15,720 nt of DNA from an uncultured Clostridia bacterium (GTDB taxonomy: Bacteria > Bacillota > Clostridia > Oscillospirales > Acutalibacteraceae): assembly GCA_937916395.1 (NCBI GenBank), contig CALFTN010000045.1, positions 1 to 15,720 on the forward strand. The letters run 5' to 3'. Positions 8,658 through 15,577 of the stretch are shown here, piece after piece. Within the stretch, counting starts at the first letter, position 1. Each line of letters opens with the position of its first letter. The translations under genes were made by a program, and so were the position numbers. The notes beneath the pieces are model-generated. The model made no database searches and was not told the origin of the DNA. It saw only the letters and a list, made by a program, of their open reading frames with translations.

Positions 8658-8837
8658 TTATTCAGCTACTGTTTCTGAAATAAAGTCATCTTCAAGACAA
8701 GAACAAGAAACATAATTGTCTTCATCGTAGCTTTCAGGAGCATTTTTTGCTTTTACCTTCTGAAGAACAACATAAACTGCTGCTGCAGCTGCTGCGATAG
8801 CCGCTAAAACGCCTAAGAATTTAAAAAACTTTTTCAT
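8658..8837 (-). CDS. Small Ala-rich single-pass membrane peptide, 59 residues, unknown function
   Basis: The frame runs from ATG at 8835-8837 to TAA at 8658-8660. AGGGAG lies about 9 nt upstream and a strong promoter lies further upstream, so it is very likely expressed. The protein starts MKKFFKFLGVL, and residues 7-26 form a hydrophobic segment with a run of six alanines, suited to a membrane span or uncleaved signal anchor. A basic stretch (KVKAK) follows, then an acidic tail with Tyr-Asp-Glu-Asp, a Cys-Ser-Cys pair and several Glu/Asp. I do not recognise a named family; short proteins of this make-up occur in clostridial genomes. It is co-oriented with pyrC, with 172 bp and a terminator between them. 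Function is unknown; a pyr-related role is only suggested by position. Confidence 0.75.
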   Translation of the reverse strand: MKKFFKFLGVLAAIAAAAAAVYVVLQKVKAKNAPESYDEDNYVSCSCLEDDFISETVAE

Positions 8838-8878
8838 TTAAACAACACTCCCTAATTCCTTAAAAATTATCTTTTATT

Positions 8879-8906
8879 ATTATAACATACACTACCGAAA
8901 AGTCAA
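8879..8906 (-). promoter_or_regulatory. Strong SigA-type promoter upstream of the 59-codon gene
   Basis: The minus strand reads TTGACT (-35, 8901-8906), a 16-nt spacer, then TGT-TATAAT (extended -10; TATAAT at 8879-8884). Both hexamers are near consensus. The predicted start is near 8872, about 35 nt before the small gene's ATG, with a ribosome site between. If the downstream terminator is read through, this promoter would also feed the pyr operon. Confidence 0.75.
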
Positions 8907-9039
8907 TATTTATAACTGTAAAAATAGCGTAAAATTTTTTATATTTTTTAGTGAATTTTTGATTAATTTTTTACAAAGCGTAAATAATAATTTTTGAATC
9001 TTCAAAAACTCTTTTACATATCACAAAAAGGAGTTTTTT

Positions 9040-9807
9040 ATGGTTTACAATAAAGTTGAAATCTGTGGGATAAACACTGCTACACTTAAAATTTTGTCCG
9101 AAAAAGAAAAACAAAAACTTTTGAAAGAAGCAAAGCAAGGAAGCAAAAAGGCACGGGAAGATTTAATAAATGGAAATTTAAGGCTTGTTTTAAGCGTTAT
9201 CCAGCGTTTTACGAACCGTGGCGAAAACTTAGATGATTTATTTCAGGTTGGCTGTATTGGTTTAATTAAAGCAATTGATAATTTTGACACAAGTCACGAA
9301 GTTCGTTTTTCAACCTATGCCGTGCCGATGATTATTGGTGAAGTCAGAAGATATTTGAGAGATAACAATCCTATAAGGGTTTCTCGTTCTTTAAGAGATA
9401 CTGCATACCACGCTATGCAGATAAAAGAAAAAATATCCAATGAAAAAGGCTACGAGCCAACAGTAGAAGAAATCGCAAAAGAAATGAACTTAAAAAAAGA
9501 AGAGGTTGTTATTGCACTCGAAGCCGTTGTTGACCCTGTTTCATTTTATGAACCTGTATATTCAAATGGTGGAGACACAATTTTTTTAATGGACCAAATT
9601 GGTTCAAACGAAACTGACGGAGATTGGTTAGACGAAATAGTTTTAAAAGAAGCAATTAAAAACTTACCGGACAGAGAAAAAAACATCCTTTCAATGCGCT
9701 TTATGAAAGGTATGACGCAAACAGAAGTCGCAGAAGAAATAGGCATTTCACAAGCACAGGTTTCAAGACTAGAGAAGAATGCAATTGACACTATAAAAAA
9801 AAGTTAG
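9040..9807 (+). CDS. sigG: RNA polymerase sporulation sigma factor SigG
   Basis: Late forespore sigma factor of the sigma-70 family. The protein has 255 residues. The SigG-type N-terminus NKVEICGINT is present, followed by region 2 with NGNLRLVLSVIQRF, DDLFQVGCIGLIKAIDNFD and FSTYAVPMIIGEVRRYLRDN. The region 2/3 junction has NPIRVSRSLRD, and region 4 has an HTH with TQTEVAEEIGISQAQVSRLE. These match B. subtilis SigG far better than SigF or SigB. The Asn at 44 aligns with the SigG Asn known to mark it for the CsfB anti-sigma factor. AAAAAGGAG stands 6 nt before the ATG. No convincing SigF or SigG promoter was readable in the 200 bp upstream. The usual spoIIGA-sigE neighbours are absent, so the gene stands alone here. 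Confidence 0.95.
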   Translation: MVYNKVEICGINTATLKILSEKEKQKLLKEAKQGSKKAREDLINGNLRLVLSVIQRFTNRGENLDDLFQVGCIGLIKAIDNFDTSHEVRFSTYAVPMIIGEVRRYLRDNNPIRVSRSLRDTAYHAMQIKEKISNEKGYEPTVEEIAKEMNLKKEEVVIALEAVVDPVSFYEPVYSNGGDTIFLMDQIGSNETDGDWLDEIVLKEAIKNLPDREKNILSMRFMKGMTQTEVAEEIGISQAQVSRLEKNAIDTIKKS

Positions 9808-9839
9808 CTGATAAGTTACAACTTATCAGCTAACTTTTT
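9798..9839. terminator. Bidirectional terminator shared by convergent sigG and rubrerythrin genes
   Basis: A perfect 20-bp inverted repeat (arms 9798-9817 and 9820-9839, 2-nt centre, so effectively a 4-6 nt loop) has A-runs at its left end and T-runs at its right end, so it can terminate transcripts from either side. Its left arm includes the last codons and stop of sigG, and its right arm runs into the rubrerythrin stop codon. Confidence 0.9.
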
Positions 9840-10371
9840 AATAATTTTCTTTTCTAACCTCAAAGTAGCTTTGTGGGTGAGCACATACAGGACAGATTTC
9901 TGGTGCCTTTTTACCCATTACGAGATGACCACAGTTTCTACATTCCCACATTGTTTCTTCTGCTTTTTCGAACACTTGTTGCATTTCAATATTTTTGAGT
10001 AAAGCTCTGTAACGCTCTTCGTGAGCCTTTTCAATTTCGCCGACTTTTCTAAATTTTTCTGCTAAATCAAAAAAGCCTTCTTCTTCAGCTTCTTTAGCGA
10101 AACGGTCATACATATCAGTCCACTCGTAGTTTTCGCCCTCTGCTGCTTTTGCAAGGTTTTTAGCAGTGTCGCTTAATTCACCTAAAGCTTTAAACCACAT
10201 TTTAGCGTGTTCTTTTTCGTTATTTGCAGTTTCTTCAAAAATAGCAGAAATCTGTTGGTAGCCCTCTTTTTTAGCAACAGAAGCAAAATAAGTATACTTA
10301 TTTCTTGCCTGGCTTTCACCTGCAAATGCTTCCATTAAATTCTTTTCTGTTTTTGAACCTTTAAGTTCCAT
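9838..10371 (-). CDS. rbr: Rubrerythrin (peroxide-reducing diiron protein)
   Basis: Cytosolic NAD(P)H-linked peroxidase of anaerobes, which detoxifies H2O2. The protein has 177 residues from the chosen start MELKGSKTEKN. The N-terminal four-helix bundle carries the diiron ligand motifs: Glu in FAGESQARNKY, EETANNEKEHAKM and GEIEKAHEERY. The C-terminal rubredoxin-like domain carries CRNC and CPVC knuckles for one Fe(Cys)4 site. The ATG at 10371 is preferred because AAAGGAG lies 8 nt before it; an in-frame GTG three codons upstream overlaps that ribosome site and is unlikely to be used. The gene has its own promoter and converges on sigG. Domain order and size are those of classical rubrerythrin. 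Confidence 0.95.
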   Translation of the reverse strand: MELKGSKTEKNLMEAFAGESQARNKYTYFASVAKKEGYQQISAIFEETANNEKEHAKMWFKALGELSDTAKNLAKAAEGENYEWTDMYDRFAKEAEEEGFFDLAEKFRKVGEIEKAHEERYRALLKNIEMQQVFEKAEETMWECRNCGHLVMGKKAPEICPVCAHPQSYFEVRKENY

Positions 10372-10409
10372 AGTAAACACTCCTTTATTCTTTTTATTAT
10401 TATATACTT

Positions 10410-10437
10410 ATTTTACCAAAAAATTTCAAGATGTCAA
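10410..10437 (-). promoter_or_regulatory. SigA-type promoter of the rubrerythrin gene
   Basis: On the minus strand TTGACA (exact -35, 10432-10437) is followed by a 16-nt spacer and TGG-TAAAAT (extended -10, TAAAAT at 10410-10415). The predicted transcript starts about 30 nt before the ATG. I looked for a PerR-type inverted repeat nearby and saw none that was convincing. Confidence 0.7.
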
Positions 10438-10538
10438 AACATTTGTCAGAATTTTTACAAAAGTTTCATATTTCTCACTTATACCATTATATGTCAGACC
10501 CCCAATTCAAAATAAATTAGATTTTTTGTAAAATATAC

Positions 10539-10565
10539 TTGACATTTAGAATGATATGTGATACT
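10539..10565 (+). promoter_or_regulatory. Candidate promoter of the Xre/membrane/glycosidase operon
   Basis: An exact TTGACA (10539-10544) is followed by 15 nt and GATACT (4 of 6) with a TG one base before it (extended -10). The spacing is short and the -10 imperfect, so the promoter may be weak or need help. The start would fall about 20 nt before the regulator gene, so the regulator could bind here and control itself. No clear operator palindrome was resolved. Confidence 0.45.
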
Positions 10566-10591
10566 CTTTGTAACATGAAAGGGGTGTTCAG

Positions 10592-10804
10592 TTGAAAAAT
10601 TTAAAATTAAAGGTCGCAAGAGTTGCTAAAGATTTATCTCAAGAAGAATTAGCTAACCTTGTAGGCGTAACACGACAAACAATCAATATGATTGAAAAAG
10701 GTAACTATAATCCGACACTTAATTTATGCATTTCAATTTGTAAGGTGTTGGATAAAACCTTAGACGAAATTTTCTGGGAGGATGAAAATAATGAAAACAA
10801 ATAA
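10592..10804 (+). CDS. Small Xre/Cro-CI family transcriptional regulator
   Basis: A 70-residue protein that is almost only a DNA-binding domain. The HTH lies at residues 15-41 (LSQEELANLVGVTRQTINMI), followed by the family's usual C-terminal helix ending KTLDEIFWEDEN. The start is TTG, with AAAGGGG 8 nt upstream; the nearby ATG at 10575 reads into a stop after six codons. Such one-domain regulators commonly sit next to small membrane proteins they control, as here. The next gene overlaps its end by 14 bp, so the two are translationally linked. Its ligand and target are unknown; autoregulation of this operon is inferred from position. Confidence 0.9.
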   Translation: MKNLKLKVARVAKDLSQEELANLVGVTRQTINMIEKGNYNPTLNLCISICKVLDKTLDEIFWEDENNENK

Positions 10805-11291
10805 TGAAACAAAAGTAAAAAAAGTTAGTTTATTGAGGGATGTTTTTTCCGTTGAAATGTTCAGTAAACAAATACAAGAAATCGATAAAGATGAAATGAT
10901 AATATATGAAAGAAATAAACTTTCATACACAGGAATGAATATATTAAGCATCTTATTGGTGGTTTATGGTCTTTGCGCAGACACTTTTGATATTTCAAAA
11001 TATATCGGCACATCAATTTTCTTCATATTAGGTATAACAAACTATTTTATGCTTATCGGCTTTTGTAAAACAGGCGTTGTTAAACATTCCCAAGCACAAA
11101 CTTCACTCATCTACACACTAATAACTCTCCCCAGCACTTTTGCTACGCTTATTCATATTCCTTTTAGTGAATACAAATATGGCGGACTTGTTATGATTCT
11201 TGCTATACCATTTGCCATTTTACTCTACCAAATAGCAAATATCGTTTACAAAAAATCAATTGTATCAGAAGGTGAAAACGATGAAAAATAA
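10791..11291 (+). CDS. Integral membrane protein, first of a tandem paralogous pair
   Basis: A 166-residue protein of unrecognised family. A basic N-terminus contains KKVSLLRDVF, followed by an amphipathic stretch with KDEMIIYERNK. About four hydrophobic helices follow (roughly residues 44-64, 72-92, 102-122 and 132-154), and it ends QIANIVYKKS plus a short charged tail. The same plan is found in the next gene. ATG 10791 is preferred over the in-frame ATG at 10782 because GGGAGG abuts the latter but is 9 nt from the former. The D-E then E-R-N-K pattern before the first helix resembles small multi-helix proteins often paired with Xre regulators, but I cannot name a family. No catalytic motif is seen. 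Confidence 0.8.
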   Translation: MKTNNETKVKKVSLLRDVFSVEMFSKQIQEIDKDEMIIYERNKLSYTGMNILSILLVVYGLCADTFDISKYIGTSIFFILGITNYFMLIGFCKTGVVKHSQAQTSLIYTLITLPSTFATLIHIPFSEYKYGGLVMILAIPFAILLYQIANIVYKKSIVSEGENDEK

Positions 11292-11769
11292 TGTAAATAA
11301 TAAAAAGAAAAAAGTTAGTTTATTGAGGGAGATTTTTTCATATAGCCTTTTCAATAGTGAAAAAATTGAAAAAGATGAAATGATAGTTCACGAAAGAAAT
11401 AAAATAACTTATGCAGGATTAACTATATTAATAGCTGCTATTATAATTTTTAGCATATTCGCAGATATATTTAGTTTGGGTGAAAAAATACTTTTAGTTC
11501 TTCCTGTTTTATCATTAGTGGGATTTGTAAAATATATTATGCTTATTCTTTTTTGTAAAAAAGGTATAGTTAAACACGCAGAAGCTTGGAGTTCACTTTT
11601 ATTCGGTGTTTTTACACTCCCTGCATCTTTCATCTGTCTTGTTCTCACCCCTTTCGCAAAAAGTGATTTTTACATTTATTTACAACCTACACTTATTATT
11701 TTACTTATTATAGTACTCTACCAAATAGCAAATATCGTTTACAAAAAATCACAAAAAGAAGTTGATTAA
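11281..11769 (+). CDS. Integral membrane protein, second of a tandem paralogous pair
   Basis: A 162-residue paralogue of the preceding protein, with KKVSLLREIF, then EKDEMIVHERNK, four hydrophobic helices, and QIANIVYKKS near the C-terminus. Its ATG overlaps the end of the first gene by 11 bp, with AAGGTG about 7 nt upstream. A 23-nt block near the start (11308-11330) and a 38-nt block near the end (11714-11751) are identical in DNA to the first copy (10818-10840 and 11221-11258). The middle is much more diverged. Adjacent, similar-size copies suggest that the two act together, possibly as a heteromeric membrane complex. This is inference; the function is unknown. Confidence 0.8.
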   Translation: MKNNVNNKKKKVSLLREIFSYSLFNSEKIEKDEMIVHERNKITYAGLTILIAAIIIFSIFADIFSLGEKILLVLPVLSLVGFVKYIMLILFCKKGIVKHAEAWSSLLFGVFTLPASFICLVLTPFAKSDFYIYLQPTLIILLIIVLYQIANIVYKKSQKEVD

Positions 11770-11784
11770 AGCGGTGGTGATTTC

Positions 11785-13569
11785 GTGTTAAAAACTCATA
11801 TTGAATATAAAAACGGAAAACCATTTATATCTGTAAATGGTAAGCTTCATTACCCTCTTGCTTACACTACATATTTTGAGGAATGTGGCAGATTTTCGGA
11901 TTTCATAAAACACGACTACAAAATGTTTTTTATAAACATCTCTTTTACAGATTCAGCAATAAACACCACATCAAATTTTTCGCCTTTTTATACAGGTGTT
12001 TTTGAAAATGATGAACCCGATTACAGTGAATTTGAGGGTATTATTAGAAAGGTACTAAAAGAGTGTCCAGATGCTTTGATTTTTCCGAGAATAAATATTG
12101 CTATGCCTCAAAAGTGGATTAACGAAAACATTTATGAAACCGTTGAGACACCCTTTGGTAACAGAGAGTCCTTGATTTCAGATAAATTCTTAAACGATGG
12201 TGCCTTACTTTTAAAAGAGCTTGTTTCTCATATACGTTCATCTTTTTACGCTGATAATATCGCTGGGTATCAATTCTGCGGTGGTCTTACACAAGAATGG
12301 ATGCCTTTTGATTACACTGGTTCTTTTTCAGAAATGGGACTAAAAAAATTCAACAAATGGTTAAAAGCAAAACATGGTAAAACAAATACAACCTTATTAA
12401 CCAAAAATGATTTGAATTGTCCTGATTTCAATGAAACTGTAAGTTATTACGGTGAATTTTATTCTGAAATGACTGCAAAAACAATTGAGCATTTTGCAAA
12501 GGTTTTAAAAGAATGTGTAAATAACGAGCAGATAGTCGGCACATTTTATGGTTACAACGCTTTTGTTAATGACATACTTCTCGGATTGCACGGCTTAAGA
12601 TTTATAATAGACTCACCTTTTATAGATTTCTTCTCATCACCCTGTGCTTATGATTACAACAGAGCTTTAGGCATTGACTGGGGCGATATGATTGCAAATG
12701 AGTCTTTAAAAATTCATAATAAACTTTATTTTGTTGAATGTGATATAAGAACGCACCTCACAAAAAGAATGCAAGACTCAAGACCAGGAAAATACCCTGA
12801 TGATATTCTTTTACTTACAGATAATAATGGTAATAAAACCGTATGGAGTGGACCTCAAACAAAAAAACTTTCACTCTCTGCAATTCGTAAAGCATATATT
12901 CACCAGTTAACAAAAGGCTCTGGCGTATGGTGGTTTGATATGTGGGGTGGCTGGTACGAAGATAAAGACATTATGGAAGATTTAAAGAAAATGAAAGAAA
13001 TTGCCGAGTCTTCTAAAAATAAAAACAGCAACAATTCTCCCAATGCAGAAGTTATAATGTTTATAGATGAAAAAGCCTACTTAAATAACCCAAGACAAAG
13101 TGAATTCTGTCATTCAGTAAATATAACAAGAACAGAAATGGGTAACAGCGGTATTCCTTTTAAGCAATGTATGGTAGAAGATGCAGAGAAAATTCTATCA
13201 AAGTGTAAATTCGCAATTTTCACCGCACCTCTTCCATCTGAAAGTGGCAAAAATGCAGTTGAGTTATGTAAAAAACTGAACATACCATATTTGGAAACAT
13301 CTACCAAAAAACATTTTTATAAAAAGAATGAGCTTCGTGAAATTTTAATTTCTAATGGTGTTCACTGTTACAATGAAGATGATAACGTAATTTATTGTGA
13401 TAATGGCTTTTTAGGTATACACACTATAAATGATGGTGATGTAAAAATTACCTTACCTCAAAAATATAAAATTAAATCGCTTTTTGGTACTGATTTATTA
13501 GATTGTAAAACAGATGTAATAAAATTAAATATGAAAAAATACGACACTGCAATTTTTGAAATAGAATAA
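11785..13569 (+). CDS. Putative cytosolic glycoside hydrolase, clan GH-A / GH42-like
   Basis: A 594-residue protein with no signal peptide or membrane span. Residues ~15-400 resemble a TIM-barrel glycosidase. IAGYQFCGGLTQEWMPF (159-175) offers Glu171 as acid/base, and KLYFVECDIRTHL (313-325) offers Glu318 as nucleophile, about 147 residues apart as in clan GH-A. SGVWWFDMWGGWYED (379-392) resembles the barrel-closing segment of GH42-like enzymes. Residues ~420-530 look like the Rossmann-like accessory domain, and the last ~60 form a small beta domain, again the GH42 layout. The start is GTG with GGTGGTGA 8 nt upstream; no usable ATG is near. It follows the membrane pair by 15 bp, so it is in the same operon. 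Substrate is unknown, and the family call comes from remembered patterns, not alignment. Confidence 0.65.
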   Translation: MLKTHIEYKNGKPFISVNGKLHYPLAYTTYFEECGRFSDFIKHDYKMFFINISFTDSAINTTSNFSPFYTGVFENDEPDYSEFEGIIRKVLKECPDALIFPRINIAMPQKWINENIYETVETPFGNRESLISDKFLNDGALLLKELVSHIRSSFYADNIAGYQFCGGLTQEWMPFDYTGSFSEMGLKKFNKWLKAKHGKTNTTLLTKNDLNCPDFNETVSYYGEFYSEMTAKTIEHFAKVLKECVNNEQIVGTFYGYNAFVNDILLGLHGLRFIIDSPFIDFFSSPCAYDYNRALGIDWGDMIANESLKIHNKLYFVECDIRTHLTKRMQDSRPGKYPDDILLLTDNNGNKTVWSGPQTKKLSLSAIRKAYIHQLTKGSGVWWFDMWGGWYEDKDIMEDLKKMKEIAESSKNKNSNNSPNAEVIMFIDEKAYLNNPRQSEFCHSVNITRTEMGNSGIPFKQCMVEDAEKILSKCKFAIFTAPLPSESGKNAVELCKKLNIPYLETSTKKHFYKKNELREILISNGVHCYNEDDNVIYCDNGFLGIHTINDGDVKITLPQKYKIKSLFGTDLLDCKTDVIKLNMKKYDTAIFEIE

Positions 13570-13576
13570 AAAATAT

Positions 13577-13604
13577 AACCCCTGATGCATTGACATCAGG
13601 GGTT
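13577..13604. terminator. Bidirectional terminator between the glycosidase operon and the chemoreceptor gene
   Basis: A perfect 11-bp stem (AACCCCTGATG with CATCAGGGGTT, 6-nt loop). The plus strand continues GTTTTA, a short T-run. The minus strand continues ATATTTTTTA, a better one. It lies 7 nt after the glycosidase stop and 34 nt past the chemoreceptor stop, so it can serve both convergent transcripts. Confidence 0.88.
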
Positions 13605-13637
13605 GTTTTATGACTTATACGCAAAAAGAACAGTTTT

Positions 13638-15479
13638 TTACACGTTGAAGTGTTCTACTTCGTCTTTAAGTGTTCCTGCAAGTCTGTTAAGCTCATTTGT
13701 AGAAGCAGCACTTTGTTCTGCAGTTGCAGAGTTAGACTGAACGGCATTTGCAAGCTGTTCAATACCTAAAGTAATTTGCTTAATTGCACCCTCTTGCTCT
13801 TTTGAAGCCTCTGTAATGCCATCCATAAGGTCAGCAAACTGACCGATTGAAGAGTGAATTGCTTTAAGAGATTCATCTGTTTCGTTAGTTAACTCACCAC
13901 CAACTTTAACAGAGCGAGAGCTCATTTCAACAAGTTGCATTGTATTTTTAGCCGCTTCTGCAGATTTTGCCGCAAGGTTTCTTACTTCATCAGCAACAAC
14001 TGCGAAGCCCTTACCTGCTGCACCCGCTCTTGCTGCTTCAACTGCAGCGTTAAGTGAAAGAATATTTGTCTGGAATGCAATATCGTCAATCATTTTAACA
14101 ATTTTTTCAATTTCATCTGATGAACGCTGAATTTCATCCATAGACTCTTTCATTTCAGTCATCTTAGCGCTACCTGTTTCAACAGTAGCAACGATGTTTT
14201 TAAGAACCTCAGAAGCTTCAATAGTAGCACTTGCATTCTTACCAACATTTGTCTGAATATCGTTTGTCATTGAGCTGATTTCTTCAAGAGTAGAAGCCTC
14301 TTTTGATGTGTTATGTGCCAAAAGCTGAGCAGATGTTGAAAGTGCATCTGAACCAGAAGCTACCTGTTCACTTACTTCTTTAATACCTGAAATCGTGGTT
14401 TGTAAGTTGCCACGAATTTTCGTGAGTGCTTCTCTGATTTTTTTGTAATCACCGTGGTATTCCAATTCACTTGTGACATTTAAGTTACCATCGCTGAGTT
14501 CAGATAAGAATCTTTCAATATCTTTTATGTATGCAGAGAAATCTTTAATTGTGCTAACCATTGCCTCATTAAGAATCTGAGTTTCATCACCACGATGTGT
14601 TACAGGTGTTTCGCCGTGTAAGTCGCCTTCAACAACTTTAACAAGTCTGTTTGTTGTAGCAACAATCGGAGCAGCAATTTGTTTTGCAATTAACTGACCA
14701 ACCCAGTAAGCAAGGAAGAAAAGAATTACAACAATAACAATCAAACTAATGCCGATTGACACAGCCTGACTATATGTAGCATTTTCACTTGTTCCATAAA
14801 CCATTGCATAACCATATTCTGAGAGTGCAGTTTGAGCAACTGTCATTTTTTCGCCATTAATTTTTGTTGTAGAAACACTTGCATCTGTATTCAACAAATT
14901 ATCAACTACAGTTGCCAAACCAAAATTCTCTACTAAATTATTATTGGTTGTATCAACATCATAATCTGCTGAAAGAATTATTCTCCCTGTTGCATCTACA
15001 ACAAAACCTATATCTGTTTCTCCTAATTTCAATGCTCCTAAAATAGCACTAAAATAATCCTCTGCCAATTCACCGATGATTATTCCGTCGTCACGTTTCA
15101 AAGCAACAAGTGTAACGTAGTCACCAGCTTCATTTGTGACGTAAGGCGTTACTACCATAAACTCTGTATTCGCTGATTCAACTACATCTTTAACAGCAGT
15201 ATAGTCATAACCATCAAATGAACCATGGAAGAAAACTTTTTCAAAAGTTGCATCACCGTCAAGACTCTCTTCCGCTTCTAAAAGACAATCTGTAAGGTAA
15301 ATAATTTCTTCATTAAAAGTTTTTTCTGCAATAGAAGTAACTGTTTTACCATTCTGCTCAGTATTTGCACTTGAAAGTGAAAACACTCCGATTTCGGCTG
15401 CGATTGTTACAATTAAAGATGCAACAACAACGCTGATACAAGAAAGTCGTAGCATTCTTTTTTTAAGCGTAGTTTTCAT
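13638..15479 (-). CDS. Transmembrane methyl-accepting chemotaxis protein with extracellular cache-type sensor
   Basis: Senses an extracellular signal and passes it to CheA/CheW. The protein has 613 residues. TM1 is at about 12-36 behind a basic N-terminus. An extracellular domain of ~200 residues contains segments such as VVTPYVTNEAGDYVTLV and IGFVVDATGRIILSAD, typical of cache folds. TM2 is at ~240-262, a HAMP domain at ~263-316 and a second HAMP-like segment at ~318-365. The long cytoplasmic hairpin follows, with the conserved tip around 464-500 (IDDIAFQTNILSLNAAVEAA, then FAVVADEVRNLA). No C-terminal pentapeptide docking motif for CheR is seen (it ends HFNV). AAAGGGTG is placed 5-8 nt before the ATG. 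It is a stand-alone gene with no che or flagellar genes in the window. The ligand is not predictable from the sequence. Confidence 0.93.
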   Translation of the reverse strand: MKTTLKKRMLRLSCISVVVASLIVTIAAEIGVFSLSSANTEQNGKTVTSIAEKTFNEEIIYLTDCLLEAEESLDGDATFEKVFFHGSFDGYDYTAVKDVVESANTEFMVVTPYVTNEAGDYVTLVALKRDDGIIIGELAEDYFSAILGALKLGETDIGFVVDATGRIILSADYDVDTTNNNLVENFGLATVVDNLLNTDASVSTTKINGEKMTVAQTALSEYGYAMVYGTSENATYSQAVSIGISLIVIVVILFFLAYWVGQLIAKQIAAPIVATTNRLVKVVEGDLHGETPVTHRGDETQILNEAMVSTIKDFSAYIKDIERFLSELSDGNLNVTSELEYHGDYKKIREALTKIRGNLQTTISGIKEVSEQVASGSDALSTSAQLLAHNTSKEASTLEEISSMTNDIQTNVGKNASATIEASEVLKNIVATVETGSAKMTEMKESMDEIQRSSDEIEKIVKMIDDIAFQTNILSLNAAVEAARAGAAGKGFAVVADEVRNLAAKSAEAAKNTMQLVEMSSRSVKVGGELTNETDESLKAIHSSIGQFADLMDGITEASKEQEGAIKQITLGIEQLANAVQSNSATAEQSAASTNELNRLAGTLKDEVEHFNV

Positions 15480-15577
15480 AATAACACCCTTTCACACCAT
15501 AAGGCATAATATATTTCATATATTCTACCATATATTTCTACATATATTGTTCCGAATTAGAATATTTAAAAAAAATA

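Noticed and set aside
8978..9023. Possible SigF/SigG-type promoter before sigG (GCGTA near 8978, GAATC near 8996, CATATCA at 9017)
   Set aside because: Spacing and -10 matches are poor, and a start from the CATATCA site would leave the ribosome site at the very 5' end of the transcript.
9546..9791. 81-codon frame antisense to sigG
   Set aside because: It overlaps the conserved region 4 coding sequence of sigG and has no start signals of its own.
10760..10951. 63-codon hydrophobic frame antisense to the regulator and first membrane gene
   Set aside because: The hydrophobicity is a by-product of AT-rich antisense DNA. The plus-strand genes here have ribosome sites and coupling that explain the region.
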